NCBI RefSeq assembly: GCF_004134775.1
Contig: NZ_SDOZ01000004.1
Location: forward strand, 93,426 to 157,425
Direction: 5' to 3'
Length of the DNA stretch: 64,000 bases
Source of the DNA: Candidatus Borkfalkia ceftriaxoniphila
GTDB lineage: Bacteria > Bacillota > Clostridia > Christensenellales > Borkfalkiaceae
The position numbers and the translations under genes are program-made. Below the pieces are notes generated by a model. That model did not search any database and was not told the origin of the DNA. It worked only from the letters and a program-made list of their open reading frames with translations. This document shows positions 16,232 through 25,802 of this stretch, piece by piece. Position 1 is the stretch's first letter, and the number at the start of each line of letters is the position of its first letter.

Positions 16232-17900
16232 CGTTTCGCTCCTCAAAGCACTCCTTCGCAAGCAGCGGCAAGAACGCGCCTCCTCGTTCAAAAAGGGCAA
16301 TTTCGACGCGGTCGGCTTTACGCTGCGCATTTTGCTGACCGCCGCTTTTTTAGTGATATTTGCAATATTTTTCGGAAAATTTTCCGATATTTATCTTTCG
16401 ATCAAGACGGACGGCGTTTACAATCCCACCGCGCGGCTCTACGAACTTTTGAGCATCGCGTATACCGCGATTCTGATTTTTATGGTCATCGGCGGCGTTT
16501 CGCAGATCAACCGCGCGCTGTTTGACGCGGACGATATGAAATTATTTTCCGCCATGCCCGTCGGCGCAAAGACGCTGTATGTTTCCAAACTTTTGACCAT
16601 TTATGCGGGACAGATATTATTCGCGCTTTTGACGATTTTGCCCGTCAACATCACGATCGCGGTGCATTCTCCGCAGCCCGCCTGGTATTATCTGATGACT
16701 GCCGCTGCCTGCGTGCTCCTGCCGCTCATTTCCATTGCGGTCGCCTCGCTTCTGGCGCTGCCGTACAATGCGGTCAAACAGTTTTTGAAACCTCGCTTTC
16801 TTTTGAATTTTATCATCGTCACGGCGATCACCGCGGCGTTGTTCTACCTGTACGCCATGCTGCTCGGCGCAGTGAAAGAAATGCTGCTCGGCGACGAGTT
16901 GAAATATTTCTTCAATGAACGGGTGATGGATTTCCTGCAATCGTTTGCGAACGTTCTCTATCCGGGCAAATGGCTCGCCAATTTCATGCTCAAACGCGAG
17001 CGTTTATTCAGCGGGCTGGGCATTTTGATCATGCTCATCGTCTGCCTGATCCTGTCGATGACCATGATCCGCGCCATCCTGACCCGCGCGTTGCAGTCGC
17101 GCATTGCGGGCGGAGAAAACTTTATTTATCCCAAACGTAAACTGACGCAACGCAGAACGACCTTTTCCGCGCTCGTGAAAAAGGAGTTTTTGCAGATCTT
17201 CCGCACGCCGTCCTATATGTTTTCTTATTTTTCGGTGGCGGTGATCATGCCGATGATGGTATATTTCTGTATGTCGGTAGGGGCTTCGCTCGTCGTCAAA
17301 CTGATCGGCGTAAACTGCAACGTGGAACTGGCAATATTTTTGACGCTCTTGTTCGGTTCGCTCACCAACGTATTCTGTACCACAAATATCAGCCGCGACG
17401 GCGCCATGTTTTATTCCGTGAAAGCCATGCCCGTCAGTTATAAATCCGTATTCTTTTCCAAAGTTTTTCTGTGTATGGTCGTGACTGCGTACTCGCAGGC
17501 GATCTCGGCGCTTTTGCTGTTTGCAACGGGATACTTAAGTCTATGGATCGCCTTGTTTTTATTCGCCGCGGGAATGCTGTGCAGTTTCGCGCAGATCTGC
17601 TTTGCCACGCGTTCGGATTTCAACCATGCCAAATTTTCCACGGAAGAAGACGGCGAGATCAAGGAATCGGGCAATACCGTCAGTACGATCATCGTGCTCG
17701 GCATGCTCGCCTCGTTCCTGATCGGCGGCGCAGTGCTGCTCATTCGTATGCTCTTCACCCTGCGCGGTTGGAACGGCGAATATATCACTTATTTGATCGT
17801 CGGCGTCGTGTCTTTGTGCGCGGCGGCGCTCGCTTACTATTATCTCGTCCGCAAACTCGGTAAAAAATATTACGAGTTCAGCGGCGGAGGCCTGCTATGA
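16215..17900 (+). CDS. ABC-2-type permease with about twelve helices
   Basis: Membrane partner of the preceding ATPase, 561 aa. Hydrophobic segments are spread over the whole length, with charged cytoplasmic stretches near 1-40 and around 310-330. The length and two-half layout resemble the Gram-positive putative ABC exporter family rather than six-helix ABC-2 permeases. The ATG at 16215 has GAGGAG upstream inside the ATPase gene; an in-frame start at 16188 would add nine residues and lies deeper in the ATPase gene. The 3' end overlaps the next gene by four bases (ATGA), indicating translational coupling with the Ig-like surface protein. The substrate is unknown. Confidence 0.85.
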   Translation: MKDKIDVSLLKALLRKQRQERASSFKKGNFDAVGFTLRILLTAAFLVIFAIFFGKFSDIYLSIKTDGVYNPTARLYELLSIAYTAILIFMVIGGVSQINRALFDADDMKLFSAMPVGAKTLYVSKLLTIYAGQILFALLTILPVNITIAVHSPQPAWYYLMTAAACVLLPLISIAVASLLALPYNAVKQFLKPRFLLNFIIVTAITAALFYLYAMLLGAVKEMLLGDELKYFFNERVMDFLQSFANVLYPGKWLANFMLKRERLFSGLGILIMLIVCLILSMTMIRAILTRALQSRIAGGENFIYPKRKLTQRRTTFSALVKKEFLQIFRTPSYMFSYFSVAVIMPMMVYFCMSVGASLVVKLIGVNCNVELAIFLTLLFGSLTNVFCTTNISRDGAMFYSVKAMPVSYKSVFFSKVFLCMVVTAYSQAISALLLFATGYLSLWIALFLFAAGMLCSFAQICFATRSDFNHAKFSTEEDGEIKESGNTVSTIIVLGMLASFLIGGAVLLIRMLFTLRGWNGEYITYLIVGVVSLCAAALAYYYLVRKLGKKYYEFSGGGLL

Positions 17901-20900
17901 GAAAAAATGTCATTGCATTGATGCTTGTCTTGCCGTTGCTCTTCATATTCGTCGTGTTTTCTTCGGGCAACGTGGCGAGTCTGGGCGTGTCCGTTTCGGC
18001 GAGCGGCATCGAAATTCTGGAAAAACCCGAACACGATACTCTTCGCCTGGATCTTGCGAGTTATAATAACGATACTCGCCTGAGCGCGGAAGTGCGCCCC
18101 GCCAACGCGAGCAACAAAGAATATTCTTTCCGCGTGGAAGAAGTGGAAGGCAGCGAATTTGCCGACGTTTCCGTGAAAGAAGACGGAACGCTGATCGCCA
18201 AGAGCGCTGGTTCGGCGCGCGTCGTGGCCGTAAGCAAAGACGGCGGTTACACCGATTCTCTGACGGTGATCGTCGGTTCTTCGAAACCTTACGATTTTGA
18301 TTTTACTCTCTTTTCTTTCGGCGATGCCGACCGCGAAAATATTCTGACGTCGTCGGAAAGCGGCTATACTGCGCAAGCGTTTTCGGGACGGTTCGGATTT
18401 CAGACGACGATCGTGCCGAGCGGGTTTGCGGGGGCGAAGATACAAGTGCTGAGCGGCTTTGCCGAGATCGACGAAGGAGCGGCGACGATCCTTTTGCCTT
18501 TCAGCGGCAGAACGGTGCTGTCGGTGACCGTAGAGGGAGGGCTCGGCGGCGATCTCCGCAAGACGGTGACGCTCGACGTTTCCAAGACCGCCACCGTATC
18601 GGGCTTTACCGTCAACGGCGGCACGGGGCAAGTGTTATCGCTTGAAAAAGAAAGCGAACAGACGAGTTTCTATGTAGAATCGGACAGCGAACCTACGGTC
18701 GCGGAAAACGCGAACGTCGCGGAAAGCGAGGTGACGATGCTTTCCGCAGGGCGTTACCGCGTCGACGTGCGGTTTGCCGAAATGCACGACAGCGAGTTTA
18801 CCGTTTCGGTGAGCGCGGGCGGAAAAATCGAAGAAGTGGGGATTTCGTTCGAAGACTTCGCGTTCTCTCTCCGTTCGGAGTTGCCCGTGCAGAGCGGCAA
18901 CGGCGCGACCGTACTTTTGGATACGCCCGTCGCCTTTTACGCGGTGCCGTCGGTCATCGTCAACGGCATAACCTACCGTTGGTCGGTCACGAATACGGCG
19001 GATGCGGCGCAGATAGAACTTTCGCAGAACGATAGCGGCAGCGTCTGTACGCTGACTGCGCGCGTGGGCACTGCGTTCACGTTGCAGGCGCAGGCTTACC
19101 GCAACAATAAGCCGATGGATATTTATCCCGCGGAACTGGAGATCGAAGCGGTGCGTTCCGTCACGGCGGTGCAGTTTACCGATAAGAGCAGCGTTGGGCT
19201 GGCGGGGCGCACGACGATCGCGGGCGAGCGCTATGACGGTACGGGCGATAAAACCGTTTCCAATATTTATGAACTCAAAGTATTGGCTTATAACGTGGAC
19301 GAGGCCGTGGACGGACTGTCCGATCTGGATTTTACAGTTTCCGACGAGAGGGTGGCGAAACTGTCCGTGACGGACGACCGCGTGACGCTGAGCCCCGTCG
19401 GCACGGGAGAAGTGACCGTGACCGCCTCGTGGCAGGGCAACGATTCGTTCGGCAAAAACGTGCGCGCGACCGTCACGTTTAACGTGGCGCACCGCGCCGT
19501 GCAGGTGCAGACGAGCGCGCAGTTGTTTAAGGAAACAAAGGCGGGAAAAGCCGTGGTTTTGGGCGGAAATATCAAACTCGGTACGAACGCCGCGGGCGAA
19601 GTCCTGCCACTTTCCGAACGCGAATCCATGCTCGGGAAAATGAAATCAACCTACAATATCGAATTCTATAAGAATACGAACGCCGAGGAGAACGCGTACG
19701 TCAAATACGTTCTTGAATTCAAAAACGACGTGTACGGCAACGGATACTCCATCGATGCCGAATACTTTACCAACGCCAGGGACGGCACGGGACAGCCGCT
19801 GCTGTTCCGAGGCCCCTTGTATTTCGTCAGTTACGGGCAGGTCGCTTCCGTCGCGGGGCAGGACAACGCCGCGTTCCTTATCCGTACGGACGGCGTCACG
19901 CTGTACAACGTGACCTTGCTCGGGTGCAGCGACGAATCTTTGCAGACGGAGGGCGGCGGTTACGACCTTTCCAATCTGAACAACGTGGGTACGACGTTGG
20001 AGATCAATGCAGACGCGCAGATTTTGAACTGCCGCATCCGCAACGGGCGCAACGTTGTGCGCGCATACGGCGGCAACCGCGACGGAAGCAAGTATTTCAT
20101 CGACAGCCTTTCCGAAAACAAGGGCGCGGAGAATGAGCGCATCGACGTGCGTATCGAAGGCTGCGTCATTTCGCAGGGACGGGAATTTTTGTTGAAGATC
20201 GGCGCGAACCGCGCTTTGCGCGCGAGCAAAGCGCTCTCTTCCGACGTTGCGGCGTGCATCGAACCCAACCTTCTCGACGAAAACGGGAACGCGTACCGCG
20301 CGCAGAGCAACCAATATCTGAACGACGAATATTTTTACAAAACGTACGTCATGACCGACGTCGTCTTAAAGGACAGCGTGCTGGAAACGAGCGGACTTTT
20401 TACCGTCGGAGTGGAAAGTAACTTCTCGGGCACCGTGCTGTATAAAGATTCGGCGGATCAGGGCTTGAATTTCGAGGGCTGGTCGGGTTCGGGCGGCACG
20501 TCGTTCGCGTCCGTGCTCCGTCTGGAAGGCGACGTGCGTCTGTACGACTGGAAGGATCTGAGCCTTGTGGACAGCAGTACGCTCATCGACACAGAAATGT
20601 CCGATCTGAAACTCAATATCGGCGCAATGCTCGATTTTGTCTGCAGCAAAGATCCCGCGCGCTACGGAAATCTGATCCAGATCGTGGACGGCAAACAGTA
20701 CGTGCACGGCGGCATCGCTTATTACGGCGGCGGCAAAAATTACGCGCAACTTTCTTTGGCGTCGCAGATCGCCTCTCTGTCCGATTATTCCTGTTATTAC
20801 GTGAATATCGACGTGTTGAAGGACGCGGAGGGCGACGTGGGTCATCAGGGACAGATCTTACCGCTCGCGGCGGGCACGCAGGATTTCCGTTTTTATATGT

Positions 20901-20995
20901 ACGGATCCGACAGCGCGAACAATTATCAAAAACAGCAGTCCGACACGGCCGCGGGCATAAAGTATGCGGGCGTAAAGGCAGTTCCGTTGTTTTAA
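17897..20995 (+). CDS. Secreted Ig-like / beta-helix surface protein (1032 aa)
   Basis: Large exported protein with an N-terminal signal or anchor segment (about 5-30). The first half contains bacterial Ig-like (BIG2-type) strands: for example FADVSVKEDGTLIAKSAG near 85-103, and a second unit around 480-530 ending GTGEVTVTASW. The second half (about 600-900) has the short repeated strands of a right-handed beta-helix (GVTLYNVTLLG, AQILNCRIRNGRNV, VRIEGCVISQG). No sortase motif is present. The start overlaps the permease stop (ATGA), so it is translationally coupled to the transporter. Together with the giant lipoprotein it brackets the ABC genes. Function is unknown; a joint role of the four genes at the cell surface is inferred from the operon only. 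Confidence 0.85.
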   Translation: MRKNVIALMLVLPLLFIFVVFSSGNVASLGVSVSASGIEILEKPEHDTLRLDLASYNNDTRLSAEVRPANASNKEYSFRVEEVEGSEFADVSVKEDGTLIAKSAGSARVVAVSKDGGYTDSLTVIVGSSKPYDFDFTLFSFGDADRENILTSSESGYTAQAFSGRFGFQTTIVPSGFAGAKIQVLSGFAEIDEGAATILLPFSGRTVLSVTVEGGLGGDLRKTVTLDVSKTATVSGFTVNGGTGQVLSLEKESEQTSFYVESDSEPTVAENANVAESEVTMLSAGRYRVDVRFAEMHDSEFTVSVSAGGKIEEVGISFEDFAFSLRSELPVQSGNGATVLLDTPVAFYAVPSVIVNGITYRWSVTNTADAAQIELSQNDSGSVCTLTARVGTAFTLQAQAYRNNKPMDIYPAELEIEAVRSVTAVQFTDKSSVGLAGRTTIAGERYDGTGDKTVSNIYELKVLAYNVDEAVDGLSDLDFTVSDERVAKLSVTDDRVTLSPVGTGEVTVTASWQGNDSFGKNVRATVTFNVAHRAVQVQTSAQLFKETKAGKAVVLGGNIKLGTNAAGEVLPLSERESMLGKMKSTYNIEFYKNTNAEENAYVKYVLEFKNDVYGNGYSIDAEYFTNARDGTGQPLLFRGPLYFVSYGQVASVAGQDNAAFLIRTDGVTLYNVTLLGCSDESLQTEGGGYDLSNLNNVGTTLEINADAQILNCRIRNGRNVVRAYGGNRDGSKYFIDSLSENKGAENERIDVRIEGCVISQGREFLLKIGANRALRASKALSSDVAACIEPNLLDENGNAYRAQSNQYLNDEYFYKTYVMTDVVLKDSVLETSGLFTVGVESNFSGTVLYKDSADQGLNFEGWSGSGGTSFASVLRLEGDVRLYDWKDLSLVDSSTLIDTEMSDLKLNIGAMLDFVCSKDPARYGNLIQIVDGKQYVHGGIAYYGGGKNYAQLSLASQIASLSDYSCYYVNIDVLKDAEGDVGHQGQILPLAAGTQDFRFYMYGSDSANNYQKQQSDTAAGIKYAGVKAVPLF

Positions 20996-21004
20996 ATTCG
21001 GTTT

Positions 21005-21040
21005 ATTACAGGCGTCCGCTTATGCGGGCGCCTGTAAATA
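21005..21040 (+). terminator. GC-rich hairpin after the surface operon, no clear U tract
   Basis: TTACAGGCG-T-CCGC / GCGG-G-CGCCTGTAA with a 4-nt loop, 10 bp after the stop codon. No T run follows on either strand, so it may be a processing or stabilising hairpin rather than a true terminator. Confidence 0.5.
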
Positions 21041-21093
21041 TTCATGATTCCATGAAAATGTTGCATAATAATTCAAATTCAAAACCAAAACAG

Positions 21094-21122
21094 TTGCATT
21101 TATGCGCGTATCGTGATAAAAT
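21094..21122 (+). promoter_or_regulatory. Promoter of the first amino-acid ABC transporter operon
   Basis: TTGCAT (21094-21099), 17-bp spacer, TAAAAT (21117-21122) with an extended TG. The ~80-nt leader holds two hairpins. Confidence 0.65.
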
Positions 21123-21139
21123 GAAACCGTATCATAAAA

Positions 21140-21182
21140 CTGTTTTTTATGCTGAAAAACAGCGCGGAAATTTTTCCGCGCC
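21140..21182 (+). promoter_or_regulatory. Tandem leader hairpins before the SBP gene
   Basis: CTGTTTTT/AAAAACAG (21140-21162) is followed at once by GCGCGGAAA/TTTCCGCGC (21163-21182). They sit between the promoter and the AGAGGAG ribosome site at 21194-21200. I could not match them to a known riboswitch. Confidence 0.6.
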
Positions 21183-21209
21183 GTAAATTTATACCAGAGG
21201 AGTTCAAAA

Positions 21210-22070
21210 ATGAAGAAAGTAGTTTTGGCTGTCATCGCCGCGTTATTGGCGTCGGTACTCTGTTTCGCGATCGTCGGTTGCGCATCGCCGGAAAATGTAA
21301 AAGTGATCGACGTAAAACTGACGGACGAAAGTTATGCTTATGCTGTGAAAGAGGGTAACAAAGAACTTTTGGACAAAGTCAACGAGTTTATGGGCAAGCT
21401 CAAGAGCAGTGAAGGAATCGACGGCGTCACGCTGGATTCCATCGTCGAAAAGGAAGGAAACGGAAAATTGGGCGATATCGGCTCTGTGCAGACCGTGTCC
21501 AAAGACAGGAGCAAAGAATTGGTCGTTTCGACCAATGCGGAATTTGCGCCTTTCGAATATATGGACGGTTCTAAATTGGCGGGTATCGATATGCATGTCG
21601 CAAAAATGATGGCGGAATACATGGGCAAAACGCTTGTCGTTTTGAATATGAATTTCGATGCTTCCATTCTTGCCGCAGCGGATGGCAGTTCAGATATTTG
21701 CATGGCTGGCTTGACTATCTCCGAAGAAAGAGATAAAACGTTGGATTTCAGCGTTGAATATTACCAGGCCACGCAGAAGATCGCGGTGAAAGAATCCGAC
21801 ACGACTTTTGATAACTGCAAGACCGTCGAAGATGTGGAAAAGATTTTGAAAGAATTGACAGGCAAAAAGGCGGGCGCAGCTACAGCGCAGACGGGATATT
21901 TATATTTGGTCGGAGACGAAGGGTTCGGCTTTACCGGATTCAAGAATATAGATGCGAAATCTTACGATTCCATAGGCTTGGCAGTCAAAGATCTGTCAAA
22001 CGGAAAGATTGATTTCGTTGTCGCCGACGGTACTACGCTCGGATTGGTCGTAAAGGGTATTAACGGTTAA
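21210..22070 (+). CDS. Polar amino acid ABC transporter substrate-binding lipoprotein, apparently circularly permuted
   Basis: Extracytoplasmic binding protein of SBP_bac_3 type, anchored by lipobox IVGC (Cys24). The normal family order is disturbed. Residues 29-82 (VIDVKLTDESYAYAV, then KEGNKELLDKVNEF and an IVEK end) correspond to the usual C-terminal tail of these proteins. After a linker (83-103) comes the usual N-terminal start, LVVSTNAEFAPFEYMDG. The protein ends at GKIDFVVADGTTLGLVVKG, exactly where the moved tail would normally continue. Thus old C and N termini are joined and new termini lie before the last lobe-crossing segment. It is followed by permease and ATPase genes, forming a complete importer. 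Ligand is not predictable. Confidence 0.9.
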   Translation: MKKVVLAVIAALLASVLCFAIVGCASPENVKVIDVKLTDESYAYAVKEGNKELLDKVNEFMGKLKSSEGIDGVTLDSIVEKEGNGKLGDIGSVQTVSKDRSKELVVSTNAEFAPFEYMDGSKLAGIDMHVAKMMAEYMGKTLVVLNMNFDASILAAADGSSDICMAGLTISEERDKTLDFSVEYYQATQKIAVKESDTTFDNCKTVEDVEKILKELTGKKAGAATAQTGYLYLVGDEGFGFTGFKNIDAKSYDSIGLAVKDLSNGKIDFVVADGTTLGLVVKGING

Positions 22071-22075
22071 TCTGT

Positions 22076-22763
22076 ATGTCGTTTGGGAAAATGTGGAACA
22101 TCTTCGTTGACGAATTGATTAACGGAGCATATGTCAATATCTTGATCGGGCTGAGAAATACTCTGATCATCGCCATTTTGGGCCTTTTCATCGGGATCAT
22201 TATCGGAACGCTGATTGCCGCTATTAAAGTTGCGGAGAATCGGAATACGATCGCTAAAGTTTTTGCGCGTATCGGCGATATCTATACTGCGTTATTCCGC
22301 GGTACGCCGATCGTCGTACAGTTGCTTGTTTTCCATTATATCGTTTTTCCCGTTTTAGGCATCAATCTGAACGCGGTGATAGAGGCTGTTCTTGTGTTCG
22401 GAATGAACAGCAGCGCCTACGTTGCGGAGATCATGCGCGGCGGCATATTGTCTGTGGATAACGGGCAATACGAGGCAGGAAGGACGCTCGGTATGGGATA
22501 TACGTCTACGATGGTGCGCATAGTTTTTCCGCAGGCTATAAAAAATGTTTTGCCTACGCTCGGCAATGAATTGATTATGCTTTTGAAAGATACTTCTGTT
22601 GCGAGCTTTATCACCGTAGTCGATCTTACAAAGGCGTTTACGCTTATTCCCGGTAAAACATACGAATATATGGTTCCTTATTTGATGCTCGCTGTATGTT
22701 ATCTGATTCTTGTTTTACTTGCTACGGTTTTGATCCGTTTTGTGGAAAGGAGGTTGCGTAAGA

Positions 22764-22780
<17 letters not shown>
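22076..22780 (+). CDS. Amino acid ABC transporter permease
   Basis: Inner-membrane subunit of a HisM/GlnP-type polar amino acid importer, 234 aa with about five helices. The family EAA loop is seen as [25 protein letters not shown], preceded by [12 protein letters not shown]. It starts 5 bp after the substrate-binding protein and overlaps the ATPase gene by 17 bp. Such permeases usually work as homodimers when only one is encoded, as here. The ATG at 22076 has no strong Shine-Dalgarno sequence, so translation may depend on coupling to the upstream gene. Confidence 0.95.
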
Positions 22781-23630
<850 letters not shown>

Positions 23631-23634
23631 ATTC

Positions 23635-23668
23635 AACCCGCATTTCTGATAGAATGCGGGTTTTTTTC
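23635..23668 (+). terminator. Intrinsic terminator of the first amino-acid transporter operon
   Basis: AACCCGCATT/AATGCGGGTT stem, 8-nt loop, seven-T tail. Confidence 0.93.
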
Positions 23669-23676
23669 GCGAAAGG

Positions 23677-23705
23677 TTGACGCGGGGCGCGTTCCGTGAT
23701 ACAAT
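23677..23705 (+). promoter_or_regulatory. fbp promoter, apparently leaderless
   Basis: TTGACG (23677-23682), 17-bp spacer, TACAAT (23700-23705). The expected start point is 23712-23713, on the ATG at 23713; no ribosome site is present. Confidence 0.82.
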
Positions 23706-23712
23706 AATGCGT

Positions 23713-25662
23713 ATGGAAAACAACGAACAATATTTTAACGAATATATGCGGGTGTTGTCCGCAAAATATCCCACGTTTCAGTCGGCGGCGGCGGAGATCA
23801 TCAACCTCGACGCGATCCTGCGCCTACCGAAGGGCACCGAGCACTTTCTGAGCGACGTGCACGGCGAGTACGAGGCGTTCTGCCATATCATGAACAACTG
23901 CTCGGGCGTTATCCGGGAAAAGATAGAGGCGCTTTACGGAAAGGTGATGACCAAGAGCGAGCGCGACGAGTTCGCGACCCTCATCTATTATCCCGCGGCG
24001 ATCATCGCTGAGATGAAAGCCAAGGGCGTTGCAGAACTCAAAGAATGGTACGCGGTGCAACTTCACAGGCTTTTGGAAGTGTGCAAGACGGTCGCCTCCA
24101 AATATACGCGAAGCAAGGTGCGAAAATCCTTGCCCCGCAATTTCGATTATATCATCGACGAACTCATCAATATGGACCGCACCGACTTTAACAAAGAGGC
24201 GTATTACAACGAAATTTTCGCCTCCATTATCGAACTGAACCGCGCAGAGGATTTTATCGTCGCAATCACGGACGTCATAAAGAGGCTGGCGGTGGACGCG
24301 CTGCACATCGTGGGCGACCTGTTTGACCGCGGCGAAAATCCCGATAAGATCATGGATCTTCTCATGCAGCATCACAATGCCGATCTGCAATGGGGCAATC
24401 ACGATATATCCTGGATGGGCGCGCATATGGGCAACGAGGCATGTATTCTCACCGTTGTGGATATTTCCCTCAAATACTGCAATATCGACGTTCTGGAAGA
24501 ATGCTACGGCATATCCCTCCGAAAACTTGCGGTGTATGCCGAAAACTGTATGGACGAGGACGCGCGCTTTTATCCCGTGGAAACCGACGGTCTGGACGGC
24601 GACGGGGACCGCGCGACGATCGCGAAAATGCGCAAGGCAGTCTTTTTCATGCTCATGAAAGCGGAAGGGCAGATCATCGGTCGCCGCCCCGAATACGATA
24701 TGGACGACCGCCAGGTTTTGACGCACATCGATTACCGAAAGGGCACCGTCGTTTTAGACGGGGATGAGGTCAGACTCAACCGCTGCGACTTTATCACGGT
24801 AGACCCTGCCGCGCCTCTTACGTACACTGCGGCGGAACGGGAAGTGCTCGACGGGCTCAAACGCGCCTTTTCGCATAGCGAAAAACTGACGCGCCACGTT
24901 GCGTTCATGTTCGAAAAGGGCGCGTCCTTTAAGATTTTCAACGACAACCTGATTTTTCACGGCTGTATCCCGCTCAATGCCGACGGCAGTTACATGGAAT
25001 TCGAGGGACGCAGGGGCAAGGAACTGATGATTTATGCCGACAACACAGTCCGCGCGGCGTACAACGCCTTTTTAAAGGGCGAAACGGACGAAAAAGCGCT
25101 GGACTTTGCCTGGTATCTCTGGTGCGGAAAGCGCTCTCCTCTTTTCGGCCGCGAAAAACTGACCACCTTCGAGCGCGTTTACATAGACGACGAAAAATAC
25201 CATAAGGAAAAGAGCAACGCCTATTACCGCTACTGCAACGACAAGGCGTTCTGCGAAAAAATACTGCGCGATTTCGGCATTGACGGAAAATACAGCCATA
25301 TCGTCAACGGGCACGTCCCCGTCAAGAAAAAAGACGGGGAGAGCCCTGTCAAGGCGGAGGGGAAACTGATCGTCATCGACGGCGGTTTCTGCAAGGCGTA
25401 CCACGAAAAGACGGGCATCGCAGGCTATACGCTCATCTACAATTCGCACGGTCTGAAACTGTGCGCGCACGAACCTTTCGACTCCGTGGAAAAGGCGATC
25501 GAAACGCGTAGCGACATTCATTCCGAAGTGACCGTATTCGAAACGCGCGAAAACCGACTCCTTGTACGCGACACCGACATCGGGCGTGGGATCTCCTGCC
25601 AGATCGACGGTTTGCAGGCGCTGTTGGAATATTTCCGGAATCATCGTCCCACCGATTGCTGA
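23713..25662 (+). CDS. fbp: Fructose-1,6-bisphosphatase, class III
   Basis: Gluconeogenic phosphatase giving fructose 6-phosphate; class III is the Firmicute type and belongs to the metallophosphoesterase superfamily. At ~649 aa it has the expected size. Metal-ligand motifs are visible: DVHGEYEAF near 50, VGDLFDRGENPD near 195, QWGNHD near 220, and FHGCIPLN and NGHVPVKK further on. The start is placed at ATG 23713 because the promoter -10 ends at 23705; the ATG at 23707 is two codons upstream and would precede the expected start point. Longer starts lie inside the promoter. Monocistronic: terminators bound it on both sides. Confidence 0.95.
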   Translation: MENNEQYFNEYMRVLSAKYPTFQSAAAEIINLDAILRLPKGTEHFLSDVHGEYEAFCHIMNNCSGVIREKIEALYGKVMTKSERDEFATLIYYPAAIIAEMKAKGVAELKEWYAVQLHRLLEVCKTVASKYTRSKVRKSLPRNFDYIIDELINMDRTDFNKEAYYNEIFASIIELNRAEDFIVAITDVIKRLAVDALHIVGDLFDRGENPDKIMDLLMQHHNADLQWGNHDISWMGAHMGNEACILTVVDISLKYCNIDVLEECYGISLRKLAVYAENCMDEDARFYPVETDGLDGDGDRATIAKMRKAVFFMLMKAEGQIIGRRPEYDMDDRQVLTHIDYRKGTVVLDGDEVRLNRCDFITVDPAAPLTYTAAEREVLDGLKRAFSHSEKLTRHVAFMFEKGASFKIFNDNLIFHGCIPLNADGSYMEFEGRRGKELMIYADNTVRAAYNAFLKGETDEKALDFAWYLWCGKRSPLFGREKLTTFERVYIDDEKYHKEKSNAYYRYCNDKAFCEKILRDFGIDGKYSHIVNGHVPVKKKDGESPVKAEGKLIVIDGGFCKAYHEKTGIAGYTLIYNSHGLKLCAHEPFDSVEKAIETRSDIHSEVTVFETRENRLLVRDTDIGRGISCQIDGLQALLEYFRNHRPTDC

Positions 25663-25669
25663 TATTTCG

Positions 25670-25704
25670 CCCCGAACCGCTGAAAGCGGCTCGGGGATTT
25701 TTTT
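25670..25704 (+). terminator. Intrinsic terminator of fbp
   Basis: CCCCGA-A-CCGC / GCGG-C-TCGGGG stem followed by ATTTTTTT. Confidence 0.92.
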
Positions 25705-25737
25705 ATAAAATTTTTTGTAAAAACTTCGTCGATTTAC

Positions 25738-25766
25738 TTTACTAATTTAGCGCGTTAAAGTATAAT
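25738..25766 (+). promoter_or_regulatory. Promoter of the second amino-acid transporter operon
   Basis: TTTACT (25738-25743), 17-bp spacer, TATAAT (25761-25766); AAGGAG at 25790-25795 serves ATG 25803. Confidence 0.82.
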
Positions 25767-25802
25767 GGATAAGAAATTTATAATGTAACAAGGAGTTTGC
25801 AC

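Noticed and set aside
20996..21209. Possible lysine-type or T-box riboswitch before the amino-acid transporter
   Set aside because: No T-box motif or lysine-riboswitch core found; only two simple hairpins.
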